64,000 nt of DNA from NCBI RefSeq assembly GCF_900110875.1, contig NZ_FOFM01000007.1:186001-250000 (forward strand). Reading direction: 5' to 3'. Below the pieces are notes generated by a model. The model was given only the letters and a program-made list of their open reading frames with translations. It ran no database searches and was not told the origin of the DNA. The position numbers and the translations under genes were made by a program. This DNA comes from Pseudovibrio axinellae (GTDB lineage Bacteria; Pseudomonadota; Alphaproteobacteria; Rhizobiales; Stappiaceae). Positions 29,547 through 38,467 of the stretch are shown here, piece after piece; position 1 is the stretch's first letter; the number at the start of each line of letters is the position of its first letter.

Positions 29547-29690
29547 TCAGCTACAACTGCGGAGCGAATATAACGTATACTTAAAAGGCGCTTTTGAAAC
29601 GCCATTAATCTTGCCGTTCATACCAGCATTCATCATCAGCATTTTGGGGCTTTCTTCATTCCAGAGCTTTACAGCGCTTTTCTCTGCCAT
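29547..29690 (-). CDS. candidate 47-residue protein
   Basis: An ATG-started frame with a protein-like sequence (MAEKSAVKLWNEESPKML..., ending SLRSCS). It begins 110 bp upstream of, and divergent from, the Suv3-like helicase gene. There is no strong ribosome binding site; a GAAGTGG sequence is 11 nt upstream. The balanced use of charged, small and aromatic residues is unlike the neighbouring non-coding frames. No family recognised. It could be a true small protein, a peptide precursor, or the leftover of a longer gene. Confidence 0.35.
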   Translation of the reverse strand: MAEKSAVKLWNEESPKMLMMNAGMNGKINGVSKAPFKYTLYSLRSCS

Positions 29691-29800
29691 ATAAATGCCA
29701 CTTCATTGGGCGAGGCACCGCACGGGCATTTTCAGTATCCCAGCCAAAAATTTAAGTGCCGAGATACATTTGGCCATAGAATACGGAACTGCATTTCTAG

Positions 29801-32779
29801 ATGAATAAAAACATGCTGCACAGAACGAACCGATCCCGATCCGTCACAGCAATCTTGGGGCCAACCAACACCGGCAAGACGCACTTGGCCATCGAGCGGA
29901 TGAGCGCTTACTCATCTGGATTGATCGGATTGCCGCTCCGTTTGCTGGCAAGGGAAGTCTATGGCCGCCTCGTCGAGAAAAAAGGCGCTGATCTTGTTGC
30001 ACTGATCACAGGTGAAGAGAAGATCATCCCCAAGTCTCCTCGCTTCTGGGTTTCCACCGTGGAAGCGATGCCCAAAGACTTGAACGTAGACTTTGTTGCT
30101 ATCGATGAAGTGCAGCTTGCGGGCGACCTGGAACGCGGCCACGTCTTTACAGATCGCATTCTAAACCTGCGCGGAAGAGAAGAGACACTCCTGCTCGGCT
30201 CGTCAACAATTCGCCCGCTGCTTGAAAAGCTGATCCCAGGGCTGGATGTAATTACCAGACCGCGCATGTCCATATTGACATACGCAGGCTCAAAAAAGAT
30301 CACCCGTCTGCCGCGCCGTTCCGCAATCGTCGCTTTTTCTTCAGATGAAGTTTACGCCATTGCAGAACTGGTCCGCCGCCAACGTGGTGGAGCCGCTGTT
30401 GTCCTCGGATCCCTTTCTCCGCGAACACGAAACGCCCAGGTCGACCTTTTCCAAAATGGCGACGTTGATTGGCTGATTGCCACCGACGCCGTCGGTATGG
30501 GTTTGAATCTGGATGTGGATCACATTGCCTTTGCAGGGCACCGCAAATTCGATGGCTATCAGTACCGACAATTGACCCCTGCAGAAACGGGACAGATTGC
30601 CGGTCGTGCAGGACGACATCTGCGAGATGGTACTTTTGGAGTAACTGGGCGAGTCCCTGGTTTTGATGACGAACTCGTCCATCAACTCGAATCTCATCAG
30701 TTTGACCCACTTAAAGTGCTGCAGTGGCGCAACCCAAACTTAGATTTTTCCTCGATTCGTGCACTTTTGCGCAGTTTGGAGCATTCTCCGCAAGAAGAGG
30801 GCTTGACCAAAGCCCCTCCGGCGGAGGATATCGGAGTTCTCGAACTTGCCAATCGTGACAGGGACATTCTTTCCCTTGCGACAACACAAGAGAGAGTTTC
30901 ATTACTGTGGGATACCTGTCAGGTTCCAGACTATCGCAAGATAGCCCCGGCAAACCATGCAGATCTCGTCACAGGGATATATTCTCATCTGGTCAAAGAT
31001 GGGGCCATTCCAGATGAATGGTTCAACAGTCAGATAAAACTGGCAGATCGGACAGATGGGGATATCGACACATTGGCGAACCGGATAGCACATATCCGTA
31101 CGTGGACCTTTGTGGCAAACCGTGCCGATTGGCTGAACGACCCTGCTCACTGGCAAGGCGTGACGCGCGGCATAGAAGATCGTTTATCAGATGCCCTTCA
31201 CGAACGGCTTACACAGCGGTTTGTGGACCGGCGAACCAGCGTATTGATGCGACGTCTGAGAGAGAACAAAATGCTCGAAGCGGAGATCACCGCAACCGGA
31301 GACGTCCTTGTTGAAGGACAGCACATCGGCCAGCTTCATGGTTTCCGATTTGCTCCGGATGCAACGGCAGAAGGACAGGAAGAAAAAGCTGTCCGTGCTG
31401 CGGCACAAAAAGCACTAGCTAGTGAGATAGAAAACCGCGCCGAGCGGTTATCTCGCGCGCCTAACGAAGAGTTCATTCTCTCCGCAGACGGCACATTAAG
31501 ATGGCAAGGCGAATCTATCGCCCGCCTGACAGCTGGTGAACAGACTTTACGCCCGACCCTGATCATTCTTGCTGATGAGCAATTGACAGGGCCTGCGCGC
31601 GACCAAGTGCAGGAACGGCTTGACCTTTGGATCAAGACCCAAATTGAAACGCTGCTCAAGCCGCTTTTCGATTTGGAACAGGCTGAGGAAGTCGAAGGTA
31701 TTGCTCGTGGAGTGGCATTCCGCCTAACCGAGAATCTCGGGATCCTAGAGCGCCAGGAAATTACGGATGATATTCGTCAGCTCGACCAGCAGATGCGCGG
31801 TTCACTCCGCAAACTCGGTGTTCGTTTTGGCGCTTACCACATCTATGTCCCTGCTCTTTTGAAACCAGCGCCAAGCCAGCTGCTTGCTCAGCTCTGGGCA
31901 CTGAAAGAGGGCAAAGGCGACATCAAAGGCCTGACTGAACTCCCTCAACTGTCTGCGTCTGGCCGCACATCGGTACCTGTAGACCCTGAAATCGAAGCTG
32001 CGCTTTATCGTGTGGTTGGTTTCCGCGTCTGTGGCCCACGTGCAGTTCGCGTTGATATTTTGGAGCGTCTGGCAGACATCATTCGTCCGCTGGTTGCCTG
32101 GAAGCCTCTCGAAGAAGGCGTTGAGCCCCCTGAAGGCGCATTGGCAGCTGGCGGTGCATTCACTGTCACAGTCTCCATGACCTCCCTGCTGGGTTGCGCT
32201 GGCGAAGATTTCTCGAGTATTTTGAAATCTCTCGGCTATCGTTTGGAAACACGCGAAGAACAGCGCCCGGTCATCAAGCCTGCTGAAGCTTCGGCGAATG
32301 CAACTGAAGTTGCTGATGCAGAACCAGTAGAGCAGACCGACGCAGAGCCAGCTAGTCCTGCTGCTGAAGAGAGTGCTGTGCAGACAGCGGACGAAACAGC
32401 AAAGACAGTGGCTTCTGATGAGGCGGCTGCAGATGTTGCTTCTGAAGGCAGCTCAGACGAACCAGAAATGGAAACGGTTACCGTTGAAATCTGGCGTCCA
32501 GGTCGCTTCGGAGGCCGTCGCAACACCAACGAGCGTCAGCAACGCAATACGCGCGGTGCACCCGAACGCCGCGGTGCTGCAACGCCGCGCAGCAACAATA
32601 ACCAGCAGCGTCGCAACGTTGGTAAACCGGGCGGCAAAGGCCGTGGATTTAGCAAGGACCAGAGCCGTAGCCATCAGGCGACGAAACCTGCTCCGCGCAA
32701 AGACAAGCCATTGGATCCGGATTCTCCATTTGCAGCGCTAATGTCCCTAAAACAAAACTTGGAAAAGGGCGACAAATAG
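29801..32779 (+). CDS. Suv3-like ATP-dependent RNA helicase
   Basis: A 992-residue superfamily 2 helicase related to mitochondrial SUV3. Motif I is GPTNTGKT (20-27), motif II is the atypical DEVQ in VAIDEVQLAGD, and motif VI is QIAGRAGR. The N-terminal half follows the Suv3 domain order, including the GLPLRLLAREVY segment. The C-terminal 170 residues are an alanine/glutamate-rich acidic stretch followed by an arginine/glycine/asparagine-rich basic tail (PGRFGGRRNTNERQ), likely RNA-binding. In mitochondria Suv3 works with PNPase in RNA decay; the bacterial role is inferred to be similar. The S4-domain gene follows 22 nt later, suggesting an RNA-related pair. Confidence 0.88.
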   Translation: MNKNMLHRTNRSRSVTAILGPTNTGKTHLAIERMSAYSSGLIGLPLRLLAREVYGRLVEKKGADLVALITGEEKIIPKSPRFWVSTVEAMPKDLNVDFVAIDEVQLAGDLERGHVFTDRILNLRGREETLLLGSSTIRPLLEKLIPGLDVITRPRMSILTYAGSKKITRLPRRSAIVAFSSDEVYAIAELVRRQRGGAAVVLGSLSPRTRNAQVDLFQNGDVDWLIATDAVGMGLNLDVDHIAFAGHRKFDGYQYRQLTPAETGQIAGRAGRHLRDGTFGVTGRVPGFDDELVHQLESHQFDPLKVLQWRNPNLDFSSIRALLRSLEHSPQEEGLTKAPPAEDIGVLELANRDRDILSLATTQERVSLLWDTCQVPDYRKIAPANHADLVTGIYSHLVKDGAIPDEWFNSQIKLADRTDGDIDTLANRIAHIRTWTFVANRADWLNDPAHWQGVTRGIEDRLSDALHERLTQRFVDRRTSVLMRRLRENKMLEAEITATGDVLVEGQHIGQLHGFRFAPDATAEGQEEKAVRAAAQKALASEIENRAERLSRAPNEEFILSADGTLRWQGESIARLTAGEQTLRPTLIILADEQLTGPARDQVQERLDLWIKTQIETLLKPLFDLEQAEEVEGIARGVAFRLTENLGILERQEITDDIRQLDQQMRGSLRKLGVRFGAYHIYVPALLKPAPSQLLAQLWALKEGKGDIKGLTELPQLSASGRTSVPVDPEIEAALYRVVGFRVCGPRAVRVDILERLADIIRPLVAWKPLEEGVEPPEGALAAGGAFTVTVSMTSLLGCAGEDFSSILKSLGYRLETREEQRPVIKPAEASANATEVADAEPVEQTDAEPASPAAEESAVQTADETAKTVASDEAAADVASEGSSDEPEMETVTVEIWRPGRFGGRRNTNERQQRNTRGAPERRGAATPRSNNNQQRRNVGKPGGKGRGFSKDQSRSHQATKPAPRKDKPLDPDSPFAALMSLKQNLEKGDK

Positions 32780-32801
32780 TCACCCCATCAGGACAGGGCA
32801 T

Positions 32802-33203
32802 ATGACACATCCAGAGCCACAAGGCACTATTCGTATAGACAAGTGGCTCTGGTATGCGCGCATTACAAAGTCACGGACACTGGCACAAAAGCTGGCAGTG
32901 TCCGGGCATGTGAGACTAAACAAAGAGAAGATCGCGGCAGCAAAACAAGCCGTCAAGCCCGGTGATATCCTTACGATCACCATGCCTCGGCGCCTTTTGG
33001 TCCTTAAGGTTTTGCAGCTTGGAACTCGTCGAGGCCCTGCCCCCGAAGCGCAGACGCTTTACGAAGACATGTCACCGCCGCCTCCCCCCAAAGAAGAAGC
33101 CATTCCAGTTGCCAAGCGAGAAGCTGGTGCAGGACGTCCAACCAAGAAAGATCGCCGCCAGATCGCACGTATTCGCGGGTTCAACGAAATCGATCCTTTT
33201 TAG
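32802..33203 (+). CDS. S4 RNA-binding domain protein, Hsp15 (HslR) type
   Basis: A 133-residue protein with an N-terminal S4 domain (IRIDKWLWYARITKSRTLAQ, then GHVRLNKEKIAAAKQAVKPGD) and a basic C-terminus (AGAGRPTKKDRRQ). In E. coli, Hsp15 binds free 50S subunits carrying stalled nascent chains. It starts 22 nt after the Suv3-like helicase and is probably in the same transcript. Confidence 0.88.
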   Translation: MTHPEPQGTIRIDKWLWYARITKSRTLAQKLAVSGHVRLNKEKIAAAKQAVKPGDILTITMPRRLLVLKVLQLGTRRGPAPEAQTLYEDMSPPPPPKEEAIPVAKREAGAGRPTKKDRRQIARIRGFNEIDPF

Positions 33204-33390
33204 TGCCGATTTTGCGCAAATTTTGCCCCAATAATACAATCTCTTCGCTCAGTTCAGCGCTTGCGCTACCTAATGAAAACCGGTAGCAAAGAGCACAAAG
33301 TTTAATGGACGAAAAAACCGTCAGGGCGATGAAAGCCCATGCCATTTGTCTTCAGACAAGCATGCAGCGCCAAAGACTAAGAGGATTGCG

Positions 33391-33729
33391 ATGACATACG
33401 TCGTCACAGACAATTGCATTAAGTGCAAATACACCGACTGTGTTGAAGTTTGCCCGGTCGATTGCTTTTACGAAGGCGAGAACATGCTCGTCATCCACCC
33501 AGATGAATGTATCGACTGTGGCGTATGTGAGCCCGAATGCCCTGCGGACGCGATTCTTCCAGATACAGAGCCTGGATTAGAAAAGTGGGTCGAGCTCAAC
33601 GCAGAGTATGCTGAGAAGTGGCCGAATCTGACCGTCAAGAAAGAGCAGCTTCCAGAAGCAGCTGAGTTTGATGGCGTTAAAGAAAAACTGGAAAAGCACT
33701 TTTCTGAAAAACCAGGCGCTGGCGACTAA
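33391..33729 (+). CDS. fdxA: 7Fe ferredoxin FdxA
   Basis: A 112-residue [3Fe-4S][4Fe-4S] ferredoxin. The first cluster site is [17 protein letters not shown] and the second is [16 protein letters not shown], with the C-terminal extension of the alphaproteobacterial FdxA type ([20 protein letters not shown]). It is a soluble one-electron carrier whose partner is not known. The start at 33391 is preceded by AAGAGG. It lies upstream of carD and rpoH on the same strand but is separated from them by a terminator at 33880. Confidence 0.95.
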   Translation: MTYVVTDNCIKCKYTDCVEVCPVDCFYEGENMLVIHPDECIDCGVCEPECPADAILPDTEPGLEKWVELNAEYAEKWPNLTVKKEQLPEAAEFDGVKEKLEKHFSEKPGAGD

Positions 33730-33777
33730 GCTCGCTGTATCCCTGGCCTGACCAGATATTTATCATTTGCCAAACAG

Positions 33778-33834
33778 TATCCGCGGGTGTCCGAATTCCT
33801 CTCTTTCTTGAGAGAGGTTGGAAATCCGTGGATA
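33778..33834. other. structured stem-loop element between fdxA and carD
   Basis: TATCCGCGG (33778-33786) pairs over 9 positions (one G-T) with CCGTGGATA (33826-33834), enclosing a second perfect 7-bp hairpin CCTCTCT / AGAGAGG (33798-33804, 33811-33817). It could be a small RNA or part of the fdxA 3' region. No T-tract follows. Confidence 0.4.
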
Positions 33835-33879
33835 ATGTGCTATACAGTTTTTTACAGTCATTTGGCAGGCTGGTTGCAT

Positions 33880-33901
33880 CCTCCCGCTCGGAGGTTTTTT
33901 T
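33880..33901 (+). terminator. rho-independent terminator after fdxA
   Basis: CCTCC-CGCTC-GGAGG followed by seven Ts. It is about 150 nt after the fdxA stop. Confidence 0.7.
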
Positions 33902-34141
33902 ATGATCGCAGTTCAGCAGAAAAGCGGTCAAGAATTGAGCCCGGCATTCGCTGAAATAGCCAACACAGAGAATTCGACTGATCACATCTGAACGCGGAAT
34001 CAAATAGTGCGAGAGGAAGCTTTTCGCACATATTGAACGTTTCACGTTTTTCTTAGGAGAAAGATGCGGCGAACGCGCTGCATCTAGGTTGTTTTTGTCT
34101 CCCGGACAATGAGCAACCACTGCGCAGGAGAAGTATAGCGT

Positions 34142-34726
34142 ATGGCCACACCCGCAAAAAAGACCGCGCAGCGTCAGGGGTTTAAAACAGGCGAGCACAT
34201 CATTTATCCATCTCACGGTGTTGGATTGATTACTGCACTCGAAGAGCAGACCGTAGCTGGATATTCTCTTGAACTTCTCGTAATCGAATTTGAACAGGAT
34301 AAGATGACGCTCCGCGTCCCTGTTGCAAAAATTGCATCGGTTGGAATGCGCAAGCTTTCTGAAGCATCTACCGTTAAAAAATCACTTGAAACCATTGCTG
34401 GCAAGCCGCGTGTAAAACGCACCATGTGGAGCCGTCGCGCTCAAGAATATGAAGCAAAGATCAATTCTGGCGATCTCGTTTCAACCGCCGAAGTTGTTCG
34501 GGACCTATACCGCTCAGAGTCTCAGCCAGAGCAATCCTATTCTGAACGACAGCTCTATGAAGCTGCCTTGGACCGCATGGCACGTGAAATTGCTGCAGTT
34601 CAAAAGCAAACTGATACAGAAGCAGTTCGTCAGATTGAAGGTGTCCTTGCCACATCTCCAGGTCGTGCAGCGAAAGTTGCGCCTACGACCGACGGTGAAG
34701 GCGGAGGTCAGGAAGAAGCCGCTTAA
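34142..34726 (+). CDS. carD: CarD family transcription factor
   Basis: A 194-residue CarD/CdnL-type protein that binds the beta subunit of RNA polymerase and stabilises open promoter complexes. The N-terminal RNAP-interacting domain begins FKTGEHIIYPSHGVGLITAL and continues with VIEFEQDKMTLRVPV. The C-terminal helical domain contains AGKPRVKRTMWSRRAQEYEAK. The last 25 residues are low-complexity. It has a 412-bp leader region after fdxA, is ended by its own terminator, and precedes rpoH, a common alphaproteobacterial arrangement. Confidence 0.94.
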   Translation: MATPAKKTAQRQGFKTGEHIIYPSHGVGLITALEEQTVAGYSLELLVIEFEQDKMTLRVPVAKIASVGMRKLSEASTVKKSLETIAGKPRVKRTMWSRRAQEYEAKINSGDLVSTAEVVRDLYRSESQPEQSYSERQLYEAALDRMAREIAAVQKQTDTEAVRQIEGVLATSPGRAAKVAPTTDGEGGGQEEAA

Positions 34727-34754
34727 TCAGCGCTTTCTTACTTGCTACCGGTTT

Positions 34755-34786
34755 AAAAGCCCCGCCTTTTGTGCGGGGCTTTTTTT
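34755..34786 (+). terminator. rho-independent terminator of carD
   Basis: AAAAGCCCCGC / GCGGGGCTTTT stem with a 7-nt loop and continuing T-tract, between carD and rpoH. Confidence 0.92.
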
Positions 34787-34844
34787 GTCTCTGGAGATCC
34801 AAAGTCAAGCAGCTGTCGTATTTAAAACATTGATGGAGGCTTTT

Positions 34845-35696
34845 ATGGCACAATATGACAGAGATACAATGCTCAGCCGCCTTGCTCTTACAGCAAGAAA
34901 AGCTTCCTATCTGACTAAGGAAGAAGAGTACCAGCTGCTCGAAAGCTGGATTATGGACAGAGACGATGACGCCCTTAATCAACTATCACTCTCACATTCC
35001 CGGTTGGTGATAGCACAAGCATTGCGTTTTAGGTCTTTCGGCGTTCCCCTCTCCGACTTGATTCAGGAAGGCCATATGGGTCTCATGGAGGCCGCCAATC
35101 GCTTTAACTTGTCAAAAGACGTCAGGTTCGCGACCTACGCGATGTGGTGGATCAAGTCGTTCATCCAAGACTTTGTTCTCCGCAATCAATCCATTGTCAG
35201 AAGCGGTACGTCTTCGCGGCAGAAAAGGCTGTTCTTCGGTTACAAACGCATGCATGCAGACGCTGCTGCCAAGCATCCTGATCTTTGCGAGGAACAACTG
35301 CACCACAAGATCTCAAAAAAGACAGGCATTAAAGTCAATGAGATTAGTATGATGTCTGCCAGGTTAAAAACAGATACTTCCCTAAATGCAGCCATAAAAA
35401 ACAGCGACGCAAAACTTGAACTTCAGGACACGATTGCAACAAATGATCCTCTCCCAGATGAGATTGTAGAACTACAACTGGACGCAGAGCGCTCACAGCG
35501 CAAGTTGAACGACGCCCTCGGTACATTGCTGCCCCGTGAGCAACGCGTAATCCGTGATCGCAAACTCAAAGAAGAGAGAATCACTTTAGAAGCCCTGGGA
35601 AAAGAATTGGGTGTATCCAAAGAACGAGTTCGTCAGATAGAAGTGAAAGCAATGGATAAGCTCAGACTAGCCCTTGTGCTTACGGACGCTCAATAA
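34845..35696 (+). CDS. rpoH: RNA polymerase sigma-32-type factor (RpoH2-like)
   Basis: A 283-residue sigma70-family factor. Region 2 is clear (DLIQEGHMGLMEAANRFN, RFATYAMWWIKSFIQDFVLR), the RpoH box appears as QKRLFFGYKRM, and region 4 has TLEALGKELGVSKERVRQIE. Alphaproteobacteria often carry several RpoH proteins; the neighbourhood with carD fits the RpoH2 type that acts in oxidative or photooxidative stress. The start at 34845 has GGAGG 5 nt upstream; earlier in-frame starts would run back through the carD terminator. It ends 38 bp before the convergent M48 gene. Confidence 0.93.
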   Translation: MAQYDRDTMLSRLALTARKASYLTKEEEYQLLESWIMDRDDDALNQLSLSHSRLVIAQALRFRSFGVPLSDLIQEGHMGLMEAANRFNLSKDVRFATYAMWWIKSFIQDFVLRNQSIVRSGTSSRQKRLFFGYKRMHADAAAKHPDLCEEQLHHKISKKTGIKVNEISMMSARLKTDTSLNAAIKNSDAKLELQDTIATNDPLPDEIVELQLDAERSQRKLNDALGTLLPREQRVIRDRKLKEERITLEALGKELGVSKERVRQIEVKAMDKLRLALVLTDAQ

Positions 35697-35734
35697 ATCA
35701 CCAGATGGCGAACCCACGCCAAGGCAGCAGGTCC

Positions 35735-37204
35735 TTAGTCTGTAATAACTTTCAAGAGCTCACCCGACTTCATACGCTGGTTTGCCTTCACTTGATTGAG
35801 GATTGTAAACAGTTCCAACCGGCGGGACGGCTCTACACCGCTCATACCGACAGCCAGCTTACGAGCGGTCTCTCCACCCGACGCCTGAATAATCTTAACT
35901 CGAAGTGGGTTAAGACGCGCTTGTTCGGTCGGGCTAAGCTGCCTGAAACTACCGAGGACCTTTTCAAAATCTCTTGTAAATACAGCTGTTGGGGAGCGAT
36001 TTGCAAAAATGAACCTATATCCAGTTAACCCTATCCGCACCACACCAATTCGGAAAGACCAACCATCTGTAATTGCAGAACCAATCACCGCTGGTAATCC
36101 GTTAATGGTAGTTGGCCGAACGCTGTTGTCGATCAGACCGTTGATCCAGCCAGATAACATGTAATCGGTTAAGCTGGCATATCCGGTAAGGTCAGCGCCA
36201 TCAAAGCGCATGGCAGTTCCTGAATTATTACTAGCCAAAACTGCCTCGGCTGAATTCTCAAGAACAAACCCGTTGGGAACACTAAAGGAGATGCCAAGTC
36301 CTTTATGCAGGAACTGGCGACCACGAATATAGCCTTCCAGCGGGTCGTCGCCAAACAGCATCCCATCCAGACTTATCAGGTACTCTTCGCTTCCATTCAG
36401 GCCAATGCCAGGAGCTCCAATTTGCCGCGCACTGCGAACAGCACGACGAATACGCTCTGGCGTATTAGGATGGGAAGATAGAAAATCTGGCGCAGAACTA
36501 CTCTGCCCACCCAATTGCTGATAGCGAGCAAACTGCGCCATCGTATTCAGGAAGCGCGACGCAGCATAAGGATCATACCCAGCACCGGCGAGCGTTCTCA
36601 CGCCCACATCATCAGCTTCAAGCTCTTGCTCCTGAGAGAACCGAGCAAACTGCACCTGTTTTTCTTTAACAGCTGCATCAATCGTCTGTTGGTCCTTACC
36701 AATCTTTGTCATCACTTTCGTGACAAACTCAGCTTCTTCAGCCTGACGCTGGCGCTTGATAGCATGACGCGCTGTCACGTGTGCCATTTCGTGCGCAAGA
36801 ACAGCAGCAAGCTCAGACCTATCATTCGCCAGGGCCAGTAATCCACGCGTAACATAAAGATACCCGCCAGGAAGCGCAAATGCGTTCACAGCAGGGCTAT
36901 TGAGTAGAGTAATGCGGTAGTGTGCTCCAGGGTCCTCGGATGCGGCAACCAAACCGCCAACAACACGCGCAATCGCTGTTTCAGCTTTGGCGTCTTTGTA
37001 CACCCCACCATATGTGGCAACAACGCGTGGGTGCTCACGCGCCCCAACATCACTGGCCAGACCGCTACGTAAACTTCCAGGTTTTTGTGCGCCGAGATTG
37101 GTAGAGCCGGTCAGCTGACACGCAACAAGCGTTGCGGCCACTGCAGATACCGTTAAAATTCTCAGGCTTGTCTGTAGCCCAGACAATGCACTACTCAATG
37201 TCAT
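35735..37204 (-). CDS. M48 family metalloprotease lipoprotein
   Basis: A 489-residue zinc protease related to BepA/YfgC and Loi proteins. The N-terminus is a lipoprotein signal ending LVAC, so the mature protein is tethered in the periplasm. The catalytic HEMAH is in LAAVLAHEMAHVTARHA, and the third ligand Glu lies in EQELEADDVGVRTL. The C-terminal half resembles the extension of alphaproteobacterial members and may bind substrate. Probable function is quality control of outer-membrane proteins. It ends near rpoH, and a SNase-like gene lies 20 bp upstream on the same strand. Confidence 0.9.
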   Translation of the reverse strand: MTLSSALSGLQTSLRILTVSAVAATLVACQLTGSTNLGAQKPGSLRSGLASDVGAREHPRVVATYGGVYKDAKAETAIARVVGGLVAASEDPGAHYRITLLNSPAVNAFALPGGYLYVTRGLLALANDRSELAAVLAHEMAHVTARHAIKRQRQAEEAEFVTKVMTKIGKDQQTIDAAVKEKQVQFARFSQEQELEADDVGVRTLAGAGYDPYAASRFLNTMAQFARYQQLGGQSSSAPDFLSSHPNTPERIRRAVRSARQIGAPGIGLNGSEEYLISLDGMLFGDDPLEGYIRGRQFLHKGLGISFSVPNGFVLENSAEAVLASNNSGTAMRFDGADLTGYASLTDYMLSGWINGLIDNSVRPTTINGLPAVIGSAITDGWSFRIGVVRIGLTGYRFIFANRSPTAVFTRDFEKVLGSFRQLSPTEQARLNPLRVKIIQASGGETARKLAVGMSGVEPSRRLELFTILNQVKANQRMKSGELLKVITD

Positions 37205-37224
37205 CGTTGTTTCCGGCTGTTACC

Positions 37225-37977
37225 CTAATCCAGAAGCTCCAACTGCGCTGGGTGTCTAAGCTCAATCATTGGCCCTTGGTCCATTTGCAAGACGCCCCTA
37301 AGGCGAACCCGCTTACCACTCATTGCTGAAAGATCATGCCCGAATTCCAAAAATTCTTCCAACATTCCCCTTTGAATAATCCCGGTTAAATCCTCTGTCC
37401 AGCGTTCTCCAAAATTCAGGTAGGTTTTAGATCGTGTTTGCCCGACGGAAATCAACCTAACCTCTAAAATCTCATAGAGTCCAAAACGCTCGTAGCCTAT
37501 TGACAAATAGTCATTAATTACATTTTTAACGGCCCATATTCCCGCTTTTTCCCGCCGTGCTGTCCGCTCTAAATTAATAAGGAATTTCAAGCAATTGAAA
37601 GCTCTAAATTGTGGCCTAACCATGGCCATTCCACTTTCCACGAGCTCACTCGACAAGTCTCTGCGATTTTGATCAAGAAGAATTGCAGGTCTACGCCCCC
37701 ACCGATCCATCTCATCTGCCAAAGGTTTCACAGATACAAAGTTATTAGCCGTGAACTTTTTCACCTCAGGCGAGTCATCCCCGATAACCTTCAAGTCTGA
37801 AAGATAATAGGGTGCCCCGTCACTTGCCACGAATCTTTGAGGATTCTCAAAAACTGCCTCCATAAAGACACGCGGCATCACCTGCTCATCACCTAGCCCC
37901 GCCTCACACGGGCCAGCATGAACTTCAGCCCAAGATAGGAAAATCAAACTGACCATAGCTAAGCATTGCTTGAGCAT
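37225..37977 (-). CDS. secreted SNase-like (thermonuclease-fold) protein
   Basis: A 250-residue exported protein. The start at 37977 has GGGAGGG 5 nt upstream and gives a signal peptide ending about AEVHAG. Residues 35-150 follow the staphylococcal-nuclease pattern (DGAPYYL, LKVIGDDSPE, DRWGRRPAILL, ELVESGMAMV, EKAGIWA), but the first catalytic Arg appears as Lys and the DGD motif as DGA, so nuclease activity is doubtful. A second OB-like segment (TYLNFGERWTEDLTGII, KRVRLRGVLQMDQG) follows. It lies 20 bp upstream of the M48 gene and is probably co-transcribed with it. Confidence 0.7.
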   Translation of the reverse strand: MLKQCLAMVSLIFLSWAEVHAGPCEAGLGDEQVMPRVFMEAVFENPQRFVASDGAPYYLSDLKVIGDDSPEVKKFTANNFVSVKPLADEMDRWGRRPAILLDQNRRDLSSELVESGMAMVRPQFRAFNCLKFLINLERTARREKAGIWAVKNVINDYLSIGYERFGLYEILEVRLISVGQTRSKTYLNFGERWTEDLTGIIQRGMLEEFLEFGHDLSAMSGKRVRLRGVLQMDQGPMIELRHPAQLELLD

Positions 37978-38197
37978 AAGCACCCTCCCTGCATAGATAG
38001 GTGCTAATAATACCAAGCAAACCGCGCTGGAGCGCCCCTCAGAACTCGATAAACGGAGTTCTCATAACCTGACCGCAAAGCTCCTTCTCACTCAACTGAA
38101 ACCTAGCCTGTTCACAGCCGAGCAATCAGTCTCGCATCCCCATTGTTTTCGTGATATTTGAAAAATCTCGGCTTCATACAGACACTGACTGTATCTT

Positions 38198-38274
38198 GGC
38201 CCCGTAGCTCAGCTGGATAGAGCGGCCGCCTCCTAAGCGGCAGGTCACAGGTTCGAATCCTGTCGGGGTCACCA
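38198..38274 (+). tRNA. tRNA-Arg(CCT)
   Basis: Complete cloverleaf: acceptor GGCCCCG / CGGGGTC, D-arm GCTC/GAGC, anticodon stem GCCGC/GCGGC with loop CTCCTAA (anticodon CCT), T-arm ACAGG-TTCGAAT-CCTGT, discriminator A and encoded CCA. Confidence 0.97.
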
Positions 38275-38384
38275 CTTTGTGCATACAGCGTCCGACGCAG
38301 AACATCGTTGAACCCATCTAGAACTCTCAAACTACATTGGACGCAGTAAGTGTGTCAGCTGATTGTTATCCTGTCATTGTAGGT

Positions 38385-38455
38385 TGGCTGTCGCATTTCA
38401 GGTCGTATCGCCCCGTAGAGCGATAGAAACACGAGACAGACATGCCGTGCAGCCA
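38385..38455. other. nested hairpin downstream of small secreted gene
   Basis: TGGCTG / CAGCCA (38385-38390, 38450-38455) encloses TATCGC / GCGATA (38406-38411, 38420-38425). It lies just 3' of the gene at 38468-38746 (minus) and may be its transcript end. Confidence 0.3.
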
Positions 38456-38467
38456 GCTTTGAGAGAA

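Noticed and set aside
33677-34216. 179-codon minus-strand frame between fdxA and carD
   Set aside because: It overlaps fdxA and carD ends and a terminator, and has no ribosome binding site or protein-like pattern.
38112-38330. Minus-strand open frame over the tRNA-Arg
   Set aside because: Its peptide is simply the reverse complement of the tRNA read as protein, a common false gene.
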